This document shows, one piece after another, positions 24,893 to 33,820 of a stretch of DNA of 64,000 nt. The position numbers were made by a program, and so were the translations under genes. Numbering within the stretch: position 1 is the first letter of the stretch; every line of letters starts with the position of its first letter. Origin of the DNA: JAJISG01 sp964347345 (lineage in GTDB: Archaea > Thermoplasmatota > Thermoplasmata > RBG-16-68-12 > JAJISG01); NCBI GenBank assembly GCA_964347345.1, contig CAYFYB010000005.1:8010-72009 (forward strand), read 5' to 3'. The notes under the pieces were generated by a model. That model ran no database searches. It was given only the letters and a program-made list of their open reading frames with translations, and was not told the origin of the DNA.

Positions 24893-27800
24893 TTAACCTT
24901 TTCCTGGGACAGGAGCGTATTCGGAGATTGGTTTGACGGATAGGTTCCCGCTCTTCGCCCTCTCTATGGCTTCCACCGCAGCCCTGGCCGCCTCTAGGGT
25001 CGTGATGAAGGGGATGTTCAGATCCACTGCGAGCCGTCTCATCATAAAGCCATCCCTCCTGGCTCCGGAGGTCTCCGTAGGCGTGTTAATTATCAGGTGA
25101 ATGGCTCCGCCTCGCATCAGGCTGATGGCGTCAGGCTGCATAGCCTCGCTGATCCTGTACACGGTCTCCACGGGGATCCCCGCCTCCCGGAGGGTGGAAG
25201 CTGTCCCCTTGGTGGCGAATATCCGCAGTCCCAGGGCTGCGAAGCGGGAGGCTATCTCGACGACGTGGGGCTGATCCTCGTCCCTCACGGTAATGTAAAC
25301 CGATCCGTTCAAGGGTAGGCTGCTGCCCCCGGCAATCAGGGCCTTGTAGTAGGCCTTTCCGAGATTGGAATCGAGGCCTATCACCTCCCCTGTTGACTTC
25401 ATCTCCGGCCCCAGAATGCTGTCCACGCCCGGCAACTTCTGAAAGGGGAAGACAGGGACCTTGACTGCCACATGTTTTACCTTCGCTTCGCCCACATAAC
25501 CTAGGTCCCTGAGCTTGTGGCCCAACATGACCTTCGTGGCCACCTTGGCGAGGGGTACTCCGATGGCCTTCGAAACGTAGGGCACCGTCCTGCTGGCCCT
25601 GGGATTGGCTTCGAGGACGTACACTGTCCCATCCTTGACGGCCAGCTGCAGGTTGATGAGGCCTACCACCCTCAGACCTTTGCATATCTTCTCGGTAATG
25701 CTCCTTATCTCCGCCAGGATCTCGGTCGACATGGTCTGAGGAGGGAGGACGCAGGCCGCGTCCCCGGAATGGACCCCTGCCTCCTCGATATGCTCCTGTA
25801 TCCCGCCTATGAATACGTCCTCCCCGTCACACAGCGCGTCCACGTCCACCTCCACCGCATGGGTGAGAAACTTGTCCACCAAGATGGGGTGGTCCCTGGA
25901 AACCTCTACTGCCCTCCTCATTAGCCTCTCCAACTCCCCTTCGCTGTGGACCACCTCCATCCCTCTCCCGCCCAGGACGTAGGAGGGTCTGACCAAGACG
26001 GGATATCCGATGCTGGAGGCGATCTCCCTCACATCCTCGAAGGAGTAGCCGGTAGCGAAAGGAGGCTGTTCGATGCCTAGCTCCTTGAGGAGGCTGGAGA
26101 AGCGGGCCCGATCCTCGGCCTTGTCTATGGAATCGGGAGATGTGCCCAGGATACGCGTGGGGATTCCCCTTCCCTCAATGGCCTCTTGGAGGGGAACGGC
26201 CAGGTTGACGGACGTCTGACCCCCGAACTGCAGGATGACCCCTTCCGGCTGCTCCAGCTCGATGACGTTGAGGACATCCTCGAGGGTCAGGGGGTCGAAG
26301 TAGAGGCGGTCCGAGACGTCGAAGTCCGTGGAGACCGTCTCGGGATTGCTGTTGATGATGATGGCCACGCATCCCTCCTCACGGAGGGCCATGACGCCAT
26401 GGACGCAGCAGCCGTCGAACTCAATGCCTTGGGATATGCGAATTGGGCCAGAGCCGACGATGAGTACCTTGCGACCTGAAGCCGGCGACAACTCGTTGGC
26501 ATCCCCGTGGGTGGAGTAGTAGTAGGGAGTGGTGGCCTCGAACTCGCCCGCGCAGGTGTCCACGACCTTGAAGCAGGCCCTTTTCCTGAGCCTCTCCACC
26601 TCCTCCCGACTCGAGCCCGCGAGGAGCGCGATGTAATCATCGGGAAGACCGGAGGCCTTGGCCCGCTGCACGTTGGTGGAGGTGAGGCCCTCTCTACGGA
26701 GGGAGGTCTCCAGCGCCACCAGCCTCCTTATCCTCTCCAGGAAGAAGGGATCCCAAAGGGTCAGGGCTGCCACCCTTTCCACCGGGTATTCCCTCCGGAA
26801 GGCCTCAGCTATGGCGAAGATCCTCATGTCCGTGGGCCGCTGCAGTTCCTCCACGAGGGCCGATTCTTCCAGCTCCTCAGGCTCCAGCCCCACCTTTCCC
26901 ACCTCCAGGGACCGTATGGCCTTCATGAGGGACTCCTCGAAGGTCCTGCCGATGGCCATGACCTCTCCCGTGGACTTCATCTGGGTGCCGAGTCTCTTGT
27001 CGACCATGGGGAACTTGTCGAAGGGCCAACGGGGGATCTTGGTTACCACATAGTCCAGGGAAGGCTCGAAGGAGGCCAGGGTTTTCTGGGTGACCTGGTT
27101 CGGTATCTCGTCGAGCCTTAGACCCACAGCAATCTTGGCCGCGATGCGAGCTATTGGATAACCGGTGGCCTTGGATGCCAGGGCTGAGGATCGGGAGACG
27201 CGGGGGTTGACCTCGATGACCCTGTACTCGTAGGTCTCAGGGTGGACGGCAAACTGGATGTTGCATCCGCCCTCGATGCCCAGGGCCCTGATTATCTTGA
27301 GAGCGGCGCTCCGAAGGATCTGGTGGTCCCTGTCCCTGAGGGTCTGGGCCGGGGCCACGACGATGCTCTCCCCCGTATGGAGACCCATGGGGTCCAGGTT
27401 CTCCATGGAGCAGACAGTGATGCAGTTGTCCGCCCCGTCCCGCATCACCTCGTACTCGTACTCCTTCCAGCCCAGGACACATTCTTCCACCAGAACCTGG
27501 TGGATCCTGGAATAGGCTAGGCCTATGGAGACGACTCTCTCAAGATCCTCCTGGCTGGAGATGATGCCGCTACCCGTACCACCGAGGGTGTAGGCGGCCC
27601 TCACGATGACGGGCAGGCCGCCTAGCTCATGGACCGCTCGTCTGGCCTCTTCCAGACTGCTGCATGAAAAGCTCCTCGGAATGGGCTCTCCTATCTTTCT
27701 CATAAGAGAGGCGAAGGAGTTGCGATTCTCGGAGGCCTCGATGGCCGCCAGCCTTGTCCCCAGTATTTCCACGCCGTAGCGCTCCAACACGCCTCTCTCC

Positions 27801-28146
27801 GCCAGCTCGGAGCAGAGGTTCAGGGCTGTCTGGCCTCCCATGCCTGAAAGGACGCCCTGAGGCCTTTCCCGCTGGATAATCTTCTCCAGGAAGGATGGCT
27901 CCAGAGGCTCCAGGTATACGGCATCCGCCATGTCTGGGTCCGTCATGATGGTGGCAGGGTTGGAGTTGACGAGGACGACCTTGATGCCCTCCTCTCGCAG
28001 TGCCCTGCAGGCCTGGCTCCCGGAGTAGTCGAATTGCCGTTCCCTCAGTATCCTGAGGAAATTTCGGCCGCCTGTCCGATCACCACCGGCCCGGAGCCTA
28101 TGACCAGGACCTTCTCTAAGTCCGCCCTCCTAGGCGACGGCCTCAC
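24893..28146 (-). CDS. carB: Carbamoyl-phosphate synthetase large subunit, interrupted by a 29-nt candidate intron
   Basis: CarB makes carbamoyl phosphate for arginine and pyrimidines. Exon 1 is 28146-28063 (28 codons from GTG, overlapping the carA stop as GTGA): MRPSPRRADLEKVLVIGSGP then VVIGQAAE. Exon 2 is 28033-24893 (1046 residues) and begins FDYSGSQACRALREEG. Between them 29 nt shift the frame and add a TGA. Joined, the protein is 1074 residues, almost identical in length to E. coli CarB, with both ATP-grasp halves (ATIMTDPDMADA; the second-half GSGPIRISQGIEFD), the oligomerisation domain and the C-terminal MGS-like allosteric domain. No other lesion is seen in 3.2 kb. If the insert is not removed, translation could only restart at the ATG at 27946, losing the first P-loop-like region. 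Confidence 0.92.
28034..28062 (-). other. Candidate bulge-helix-bulge intron in carB
   Basis: On the transcript, exon 1 ends GCCGAA and exon 2 begins TTCGAC. The insert begins ATTTCCTCAG and ends CGGCAA. TTTCCTCAG pairs with CTGAGGGAA over 9 positions (one G-U pair) around a GATA loop. Outside this, a 3-nt bulge AAA lies on the 5' strand. GCCG (exon) then pairs with CGGC (insert end), and a 3-nt bulge AAT lies on the 3' strand. This is the hairpin order of archaeal pre-tRNA introns. Cleavage after the second nucleotide of each bulge removes exactly 29 nt and regenerates the conserved QAAEFDYSG. The outer exon-exon helix is weak (G-U, or GC pairs with a G-A mismatch if the bulge is 4 nt), so the motif would be a relaxed form. 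Confidence 0.78.
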
Positions 28147-29240
28147 CTCCTGTTGGCCTCAGCGTGGCTTTCCACCTCCCTCACAAACTCTCTGAAGATG
28201 TATTTGCTGTCATGGGGACCTGGGCTCGCCTCTGGATGATACTGCACGGATAGCACTGGGAGTGCCTCATGCCGGAAGCCCTCCACGGTCCTGTCGTTGA
28301 GGTTGAGGTGGGTCACCCGCAATTCCTCCCCCAGGCTTTCCTGCGATATGGCGAAGCCGTGATTCTGAGAGGTGATGTAGACCCTGTCCTTGTCAATGTC
28401 GTGGACCGGCTGATTGCCCCCTCGATGGCCAAATTTCAGCTTGTAGGTCTTGGCCCCAAAGGCCAGTCCGAGGAGCTGGTGACCCAGACATATGCCGAGG
28501 ATTGGGAAGTCCTCCGCCAGTCGCTTGAGGGTTGGCACGACGGAGGAGAGCATCTCCGGGTGGGCGGGGTCTCCAGGACCGTTGGAAACCAAGACTCCGT
28601 GGGGCTCCCACGCGGATATCTCATCCGCCGAGGTGGTGTAAGGAACCTGAAGGACCTCCCCATAGTCCAGCAGGTTGGAGAGGATGCTTCCCTTGACACC
28701 GCAGTCCACCAGGACAAACCTCAAGGGCCCTCTCCCCGGATGGCGGATGGGACGGGAGCATGTGACCCTCTCCACCAGGTTGTAGGCGTCAGGAAAGGGA
28801 CGGGACCTCACCTCCTCCAGGAGTTCGTCCGCATCGGCCCCCTCGGTGGAGAGAGCCGCCCTAACGGTGCCGTGGACCCTTGTCTTGATCGTCAGCTCTC
28901 GGGTGTCGAGACCCTCAATCCCAGGGATGTCCTCCCTCGCGAGAAAATCATCCAGACTCATGTCCGAACTCGGGTGGGAGGGACCCCTCCAGAGCTCCTT
29001 GATAACGAAACCTTCCACCTGAATCTGGCGGGATTCCAAGGTGTCGAGATCGACGCCATAGTTTCCAATGAGAGGGTAGGTCATCATTAGGATCTGGCCG
29101 CAGTAGGAAGGGTCCGTCAGGGCCTCACAGTAGCCCGTCATGTTGGTGTTGAAGACCAGCTCGCCGAAAACTGTGGCCTTGGCCCCAAAGGAAGGCCCTC
29201 TAGCCATCTTCCCGTCCTCGAGGACTAGGACGCCTTCCAT
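28143..29240 (-). CDS. carA: Carbamoyl-phosphate synthetase small subunit
   Basis: This 365-residue glutaminase subunit supplies ammonia to CarB. The N-terminal CarA domain has GELVFNTNMTGYCEALTDPS and YPLIGNYG. The C-terminal class I amidotransferase domain has the nucleophile in LGICLGHQLLGLAFG, RGGNQPV and the catalytic His/Glu in VQYHPEASPGPHDS. Length and motifs are complete. Its last codons, AGG AGG TGA, double as a ribosome site and overlap the carB GTG. A TATA-like TTTGTATACC about 20-30 nt before the ATG suggests a near-leaderless transcript that continues through carB, DUF131 and serA. Confidence 0.95.
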   Translation of the reverse strand: MEGVLVLEDGKMARGPSFGAKATVFGELVFNTNMTGYCEALTDPSYCGQILMMTYPLIGNYGVDLDTLESRQIQVEGFVIKELWRGPSHPSSDMSLDDFLAREDIPGIEGLDTRELTIKTRVHGTVRAALSTEGADADELLEEVRSRPFPDAYNLVERVTCSRPIRHPGRGPLRFVLVDCGVKGSILSNLLDYGEVLQVPYTTSADEISAWEPHGVLVSNGPGDPAHPEMLSSVVPTLKRLAEDFPILGICLGHQLLGLAFGAKTYKLKFGHRGGNQPVHDIDKDRVYITSQNHGFAISQESLGEELRVTHLNLNDRTVEGFRHEALPVLSVQYHPEASPGPHDSKYIFREFVREVESHAEANRR

Positions 29241-29325
29241 CCAAAGACCTTGAGGGTATACAAAGGCCGACTTATTAGGCTTTTGACCGTGTCAGAGTTT
29301 CCATCGATTGTCTGCCCCTTCGGTA

Positions 29326-29802
29326 CTATTCTCGTCGCCGGGTCAGGGCCTCGTATTCCTCCACCTTCTTTGTCATTCTTTCCCAGTGGCTGCCCTGCCA
29401 GTAGTACTTCCCGCAGCCCGGACACCTCCAGAACTCCTCCTGGCGGGCATAGACCCCCGCTGGGACCTTGCCCTGTGCTTCCGCCTTGGACACTCTGGCG
29501 AGGACATCGTTACACACGGGGCATCGACTCATGGGGTCTTCGATGGTGAGGCTCATCTCCTGCAGGACCTGCCCCATCTGCTCGTCAAGGAGGTCGCTGG
29601 AGATGTACACCGTCTTGATGCCCTTCCTGTTGCCAAGGTCCTTGTCCCTGGTCAGCAGAACCCTCCCCTCCTGGCTCGCGAGAGACACAAGGTCATCGTC
29701 CCCAAGGGGCCCTGGATAGGAGGCGTCGAAGCCGAGTATGCGAAGCCATCGGGCCAGGGTTCCCAGCATGTGGTCACAGAGGAACTTGGGAATACTCCCC
29801 AT
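29326..29802 (-). CDS. Mut7-C RNase domain protein with zinc ribbon
   Basis: A 158-residue protein of the Mut7-C (DUF82) family. It opens with KFLCDHMLGTLARWLRILG, the PIN-like first strand, continues with RVLLTRDKDLG carrying another acidic residue, and ends with a zinc ribbon (CPVCND, then CPGCGKYYWQGSHWERM). The family is predicted to be a PIN-type RNase. The frame extends 16 codons upstream, but the ATG at 29802, one nucleotide after the stop of the pyrimidine-reductase gene, fits the conserved start. It is translated from the same transcript as the upstream reductase gene. Confidence 0.85.
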   Translation of the reverse strand: MGSIPKFLCDHMLGTLARWLRILGFDASYPGPLGDDDLVSLASQEGRVLLTRDKDLGNRKGIKTVYISSDLLDEQMGQVLQEMSLTIEDPMSRCPVCNDVLARVSKAEAQGKVPAGVYARQEEFWRCPGCGKYYWQGSHWERMTKKVEEYEALTRRRE

Positions 29803-29803
29803 T

Positions 29804-30457
29804 TCAGTCCTCCCTGGACTCAGGATGAAAGGTGAGCAGAATCCCTCCACCGAGGATTGTGACCTCCCGCAGCCTCATCCTCAGCAGGTCCTCGACGTCA
29901 GTCGCGGTGGCCCCTGAGAAGAGACTGGGCGCTTCCACATCGCCCAGTACCACAGGAGCGATGTAGACGTGGAGGAGGTCCACAAGTCCTCCTCTGAGGA
30001 AGGACCAGGCCACCGTCCCACCTCCCTCCACGAGGAGCTTTTGGACACCTCTCTGCTCCAGGGCCCTCAGGAGACCCGGGAGATTCACCCTCCCCTTGCC
30101 ACAGCGCAGGACCTCCGCTCTTGGGAATTCGCGGGTGCAGTCCTCGGAGGTCACCACTAGGGTCTCCGCTCTGCCGTCTAGGATCGAGGAGTTCTCCGGA
30201 AGGCGACCGTTGGAGTCGAGGACCACCCGGAGAGGGTTTCTGGCTCCAGGGACGAGTTCCTCCTTGACCGTCAGCTTTGGATCGTCGGCCAAGACCGTTT
30301 CCACGCCCACCATGACGGCATGGCACTCGCTCCTTAACTGGTGGACCCGGGCGAAGTCCTCTTCGGAGGAGAGCTTCAGGGGCTTCTTGCCTCGAAGGGC
30401 GATCTTGCCGTCCAAGGACGAGGCCATGTTGAGTATGACGTAGGGTCTGCCCTTCAC
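29804..30457 (-). CDS. 2,5-diamino-6-ribosylamino-pyrimidinone 5'-phosphate reductase (RibD C-terminal type)
   Basis: This 217-residue reductase of the archaeal/fungal riboflavin and F420/tetrahydromethanopterin precursor route (RIB7/ArfC type) reduces the ribosyl side chain of the pyrimidine intermediate with NADPH. It shows NMASSLDGKIAL, then VMVGVETVLADDPKLTV, RVVLDSNGRLP and LLVEGGGTVAWSFL, all hallmarks of the RibD_C family. It starts with GTG at 30457. A TATA region lies between it and the divergent PAC2 gene. No other riboflavin gene is in the window. Confidence 0.9.
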   Translation of the reverse strand: MKGRPYVILNMASSLDGKIALRGKKPLKLSSEEDFARVHQLRSECHAVMVGVETVLADDPKLTVKEELVPGARNPLRVVLDSNGRLPENSSILDGRAETLVVTSEDCTREFPRAEVLRCGKGRVNLPGLLRALEQRGVQKLLVEGGGTVAWSFLRGGLVDLLHVYIAPVVLGDVEAPSLFSGATATDVEDLLRMRLREVTILGGGILLTFHPESRED

Positions 30458-30542
30458 GAGATGGCATAAGGAGTGGGAAGATTAAGCCTTGGTGGGGCCA
30501 TCCCGTGATAGTTTAATACGTGGGGCATCGATAACCCGAGGG

Positions 30543-31295
30543 ATGGAGAGGGCTGAGATTCACCTCCTCAAGGAGGTCGACCTTCAAGGTTCGACCCTCA
30601 TCGACGGCTTTCCCAGCGTGGGCCTCGTCAGCTCCATCGTAGCCAACTACTTGGTGGAGATCCTTGAACTTGAACAGATTGGGATCATGGACTCCCCCCG
30701 CTTCCCCACCGTAGCCCTGGTGAAGGATGGTATCCCCCTCAATCCGGTCCGCGTCTACGCGGGAGGCCGAGAAGGCCGCAAGATCGCCATCTTCATCTCG
30801 GAGTTTCAGCCTCCCATGGACCTGATCAAGGGCATCGGAGAGACCGTGCTGGACTGGGCCCTGGAGAAGGGGTGCACCCTCCTCATCTGCCCAGAGGGGC
30901 TCATCGTGGAGAGGGAAGAGGGGGTGGAAGTTCAATTCCAGGTATATGGGATAGGTAGCACGCCCAAGGCCCACGGGATGCTAGTGGAGCATGGGGTGCC
31001 CATCTTCGAGGAGGGCGTAATCACGGGCGTCGCCGGGGTGCTGCTGAACGAGGGGAGGAAGAGGGGGTTCGACGTCGTGGGGTTGCTCTCGGAGGCCCAT
31101 CCCGACTATCCCGACGCAAGGGCCGCCGCTAGGGTCATCGAGACGGTGGACAGGCTCCTTCTGAAGATGAATCTGGATACTGGACCCCTGTACCAAGAGG
31201 CGGAGAGGATTGAGGAGCAGCTCAAGAGCATACACCGGAGGACGGAGGTAATCCGGAGGCCTGAGGGGCCTACAAGGCCCTCGATGTACGGGTAG
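30543..31295 (+). CDS. PAC2-family protein (proteasome assembly chaperone-like)
   Basis: A 250-residue PAC2-family protein. It shows STLIDGFPSVGLVSSIVANY, then LNPVRVYAGGREGRKIAIFI, LLICPEGLIV and the late motif PDYPDARAAARVIETVDRLL. Archaeal homologues include PbaA/PbaB, which help assemble the 20S proteasome or related ATPase complexes. An ATG at 30543 is chosen because similarity starts there and a TATA-like AGTTTAATACG (about 30509-30519) fits. The 3' end overlaps convergent rtcA by 26 nt. Confidence 0.85.
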   Translation: MERAEIHLLKEVDLQGSTLIDGFPSVGLVSSIVANYLVEILELEQIGIMDSPRFPTVALVKDGIPLNPVRVYAGGREGRKIAIFISEFQPPMDLIKGIGETVLDWALEKGCTLLICPEGLIVEREEGVEVQFQVYGIGSTPKAHGMLVEHGVPIFEEGVITGVAGVLLNEGRKRGFDVVGLLSEAHPDYPDARAAARVIETVDRLLLKMNLDTGPLYQEAERIEEQLKSIHRRTEVIRRPEGPTRPSMYG

Positions 31296-32319
31296 GGTGA
31301 ACCTCGATTCTCGTGAGTCCGTTCAAGGGCCCTAGCCGGAAGTCCACTCCCGTGAACTTGGTCAACAACCAGATGAGAGTCGAGGCGTGAGCAGTGACCT
31401 CCCTCACCAGGAAGGAGGAGGAACCCTGGGCCAGGGCCATGTAGGGGAGAAGCTGGTCCGCGGCGTGGACATCCATGGTGGCGCCGGCCTTCAGGTCCGC
31501 CATCAGCGCCTCCGCCGCTTTTTGACCAATGTCTTCAGCCCTCACGCCCTTCTCTGCCAGGCCTGAGGACCCTAGCAGGGCGTTCTCCGTCTCCCCCCAG
31601 AGGACAATTGCTCCACCTGGGCCCACGGCCTGGGACTGGTCGTAGACGACCTCCTCGATCTTTGCCTCCTCTAAGCTCATGAGCGACTTCAAGGCGGCCG
31701 TTTTCATCCTGTGGGCGATGTGCGCGGGAAGATTGGAGACGTGGGCTCTCCCGCCAATCTGCCGGACCTTCCCAGGCGTGAGGAGACTCAGAGGTCTGAG
31801 GGAGGCAGCGGGCTCGACCCTCACCTCGACTAGGCCGCCGCCTCGCGGATAGTATCCCCTCCTTTCGACACGCAACTCGGAGTGCACACCCATCCTCGCG
31901 AGGTGGGGTAGGAAGACGCGGGCAAAGTAATCGGCGGGGGGTGACCACTTGACGTCCGTTCCTCCCTTGATCCTCAGCTCCGTCGGGGCCTTGGCGAACG
32001 CAGCGGCTAGGAGGCAGGCCTGGAGGACCAGGGTCACGCTCCCAGCAGTCCCCACATCGAGAGAGGCGCTCCCTCCCTTGAGGATTCCAGGTCGGAAGAC
32101 GACCTCACGGGAGGAGGGAGCAAGGCCCTCCGTCTCCCCATCGCATAGGGAAGCCACCGCCCTGGCGGCGGTAATGTGCTGGCTTGAGAGACCGGGTTTC
32201 GGCCTACCTGCCCTAATGTTGACAATTCTGGCAGCCTCTCCGGTGAGGGCTGACATGGCCAAAGCCGTCCGGAAAAGCTGACCGCCACCCTCTCCATGGG
32301 AGCCATCCACCTCAATCAC
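31270..32319 (-). CDS. rtcA: RNA 3'-terminal phosphate cyclase
   Basis: A 349-residue enzyme that converts RNA 3'-phosphates into 2',3'-cyclic phosphates through a covalent AMP-histidine. It begins VIEVDGSHGEGGGQLFRTAL, the RtcA N-terminal signature (normally MIEIDGSxGEGGGQ). Other features are NIRAGRPKPGLSSQH, RRGYYPRGGGLVEV and the active-site His in TAHASTLIWLL. Although the frame is open up to 32430, the GTG at 32319 puts the start exactly at the family start. It could act on RNA ends from tRNA or intron processing, relevant because carB appears to carry an intron. Confidence 0.92.
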   Translation of the reverse strand: MIEVDGSHGEGGGQLFRTALAMSALTGEAARIVNIRAGRPKPGLSSQHITAARAVASLCDGETEGLAPSSREVVFRPGILKGGSASLDVGTAGSVTLVLQACLLAAAFAKAPTELRIKGGTDVKWSPPADYFARVFLPHLARMGVHSELRVERRGYYPRGGGLVEVRVEPAASLRPLSLLTPGKVRQIGGRAHVSNLPAHIAHRMKTAALKSLMSLEEAKIEEVVYDQSQAVGPGGAIVLWGETENALLGSSGLAEKGVRAEDIGQKAAEALMADLKAGATMDVHAADQLLPYMALAQGSSSFLVREVTAHASTLIWLLTKFTGVDFRLGPLNGLTRIEVHPTRTSRAL

Positions 32320-32506
32320 CCAACGGCCTCCTGCCCCTCTCGAAGCCTTGCACCCATCGTTTTCCGGATTGACTCCCAGCCCTTGAAGGCCACGGTCGGC
32401 ATGAGGGAAACGAGTACTATGGGGATTCACTCATCCAGGGCCAGAGGGAGAGCCCTGATAGGTGTCTACACGGTCTCTCGGGCCCGAGGCGCGCCAGCCG
32501 TCGCCC

Positions 32507-33514
32507 CTAACGTGTCTCATCCAGCCCATCCCCCTTGGAGGAAGCATCCCCTGCCTCGGGGGTCCCGCTGGCAGCCTTGGAGGTCGCGATGGCCGTGGCT
32601 TCCTCCCACCGCGTCTTGAGAACGGACGCCAGAATGGATATCAAGAGCGCCGCGCCCACAACGGCCAGGGCGATGACCACCGGTATCTTGTAGAACTCAC
32701 TGATGAGCATCTTTACCCCGACGAAGAGGAGGATCGCTGCCAGGCCGAAGTGGAGGTACCTAAACATCCGGACGACGCCGGCGATGGCGAAGTAGAGGGC
32801 TCGCAGGCCCAGGATGGCGAAGACGTTGGACGTGTAGATGATGAAGGGATCCAAGGTGATGGCCAGAATGGCCGGAATGGAGTCCACGGCGAAGACCACG
32901 TCCGTGGTCTCCACCACTACCAAGACCACCAACAGGGGCGTGGCGTAGGTGGAGCCCGACCGCCGAACGAAGAACTTGCCGCCAACGTAGTCCTTGCTGA
33001 TTGGCAGCAAACGGCGGAGCATCTTCAAGACCGGGTTCCTCTCGGGGTGGATCTCCTTCCCCTTCTCTAGGGCGATCCTCACGCTGGTTATGATGAGGAT
33101 GGCCCCGAAGATGTAGATGACGAAGTGGAAGCGCTCGATGAGGGTCACGCCCGCGGCGATGAAGGCCAGGCGCATGACCAGGGCCCCCAAGATGCCGAAG
33201 AAGAGGACCCGGTGCTCATACTCCCTGGGAACCTTGAAGTAGGTGAAGATCAGGAGGAAGACAAAGATGTTGTCCACGCTCAGGGACTTCTCTATGAGGT
33301 ATCCCGTCAGGAACTCCAGGGCTGGCTGCGGGCCCAGCCAGAAGTAGAGGATGACGTTGAAGACCATGGCCAGGCCGATCCAGAAGATGGTCCAGAGGAT
33401 GGCCTCCCGGGTCTTGATCACGTGGGCCTTCCTGTGGAACACGCCCAGGTCCAAGGCCAGCATAGCCAGGACGAAGATCCCAAAACCGATCCATGGAAGA
33501 AGGCCAACCACCAT
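32507..33514 (-). CDS. TerC/Alx-family membrane metal exporter
   Basis: A 335-residue protein with about nine membrane helices. It has the two acidic membrane motifs of the TerC/Alx family: EKSLSVDNIFVFLLIF (D81) and VVETTDVVFAVDSIPAI (about 200-216). Bacterial relatives (Alx, MntP-associated TerC) export Mn2+ or help load metals onto secreted enzymes. The C-terminal 35 residues are hydrophilic and variable. A TATA box at 33626-33632 implies a leader of about 90 nt, unusually long here and able to form nested stems. Regulation by the leader is therefore possible. Confidence 0.9.
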   Translation of the reverse strand: MVVGLLPWIGFGIFVLAMLALDLGVFHRKAHVIKTREAILWTIFWIGLAMVFNVILYFWLGPQPALEFLTGYLIEKSLSVDNIFVFLLIFTYFKVPREYEHRVLFFGILGALVMRLAFIAAGVTLIERFHFVIYIFGAILIITSVRIALEKGKEIHPERNPVLKMLRRLLPISKDYVGGKFFVRRSGSTYATPLLVVLVVVETTDVVFAVDSIPAILAITLDPFIIYTSNVFAILGLRALYFAIAGVVRMFRYLHFGLAAILLFVGVKMLISEFYKIPVVIALAVVGAALLISILASVLKTRWEEATAIATSKAASGTPEAGDASSKGDGLDETR

Positions 33515-33605
33515 TCCGGGTCCTCCCTAGACTACCGACGGCTCACCCTCGGGCCGTCCAGCGGGGAAGCCCCGAGGTCGGTAGGACCTGGCAGACAATC
33601 ACCTC
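33515..33605 (-). promoter_or_regulatory. Structured 5' leader of terC
   Basis: On the transcript, CTACCGAC (33577-33584) pairs perfectly with GTCGGTAG (33532-33539). Inside it CTCGGG (33571-33576) pairs with CCCGAG (33548-33553), and an alternative GGGG-CTT-CCCC hairpin overlaps this inner stem. The closing stem ends just before the ribosome site GGGAGG and the ATG at 33514. Competing stems beside a ribosome site suggest translational control. The conserved nucleotides of the bacterial yybP-ykoY Mn2+ riboswitch are not evident. Confidence 0.5.
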
Positions 33606-33820
33606 GACAAAATAGCCTGGCGTCGTATATATGCCTGTGCATAGGACCTTCCCATAGGATTGCCGCCTTCCCGTCCGACGGCGGGATAGCCGGTTTCGAC
33701 GGCGGCCACACCTCCTTTCCTGTCAGGTTGCACCAGTCTTTCCCCCTCGTGTGCGAATGCTGCTGTGACAGGGCTTCGCCTTGCAAGGGGATGGCTCAGG
33801 GTTTCAAATCGCGCTCAGGC
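33606..33820. promoter_or_regulatory. Spacer upstream of terC with TATA box
   Basis: This part of the 306-nt gap between terC and the alcohol dehydrogenase gene holds a strong TATA box, GCATATATACG on the minus strand (33624-33634), which should drive terC from about 33605. The rest (about 33640-33820) is GC-rich with short GGCGG/CCGCC palindromes near 33676-33708. It contains no credible gene or RNA that I can recognise. Confidence 0.5.

Noticed and set aside
28034..28062. Simple frameshift or pseudogene explanation for carB
   Set aside because: A 29-nt insert that is a near-perfect hairpin, placed so that cutting at the BHB positions restores the conserved motif and full length, is unlikely to be random damage. 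It is kept only as the alternative to be excluded by cDNA or reads.
33515..33605. yybP-ykoY manganese riboswitch
   Set aside because: The location and gene are right, but the conserved riboswitch nucleotides are not present; it is reported only as a structured leader.
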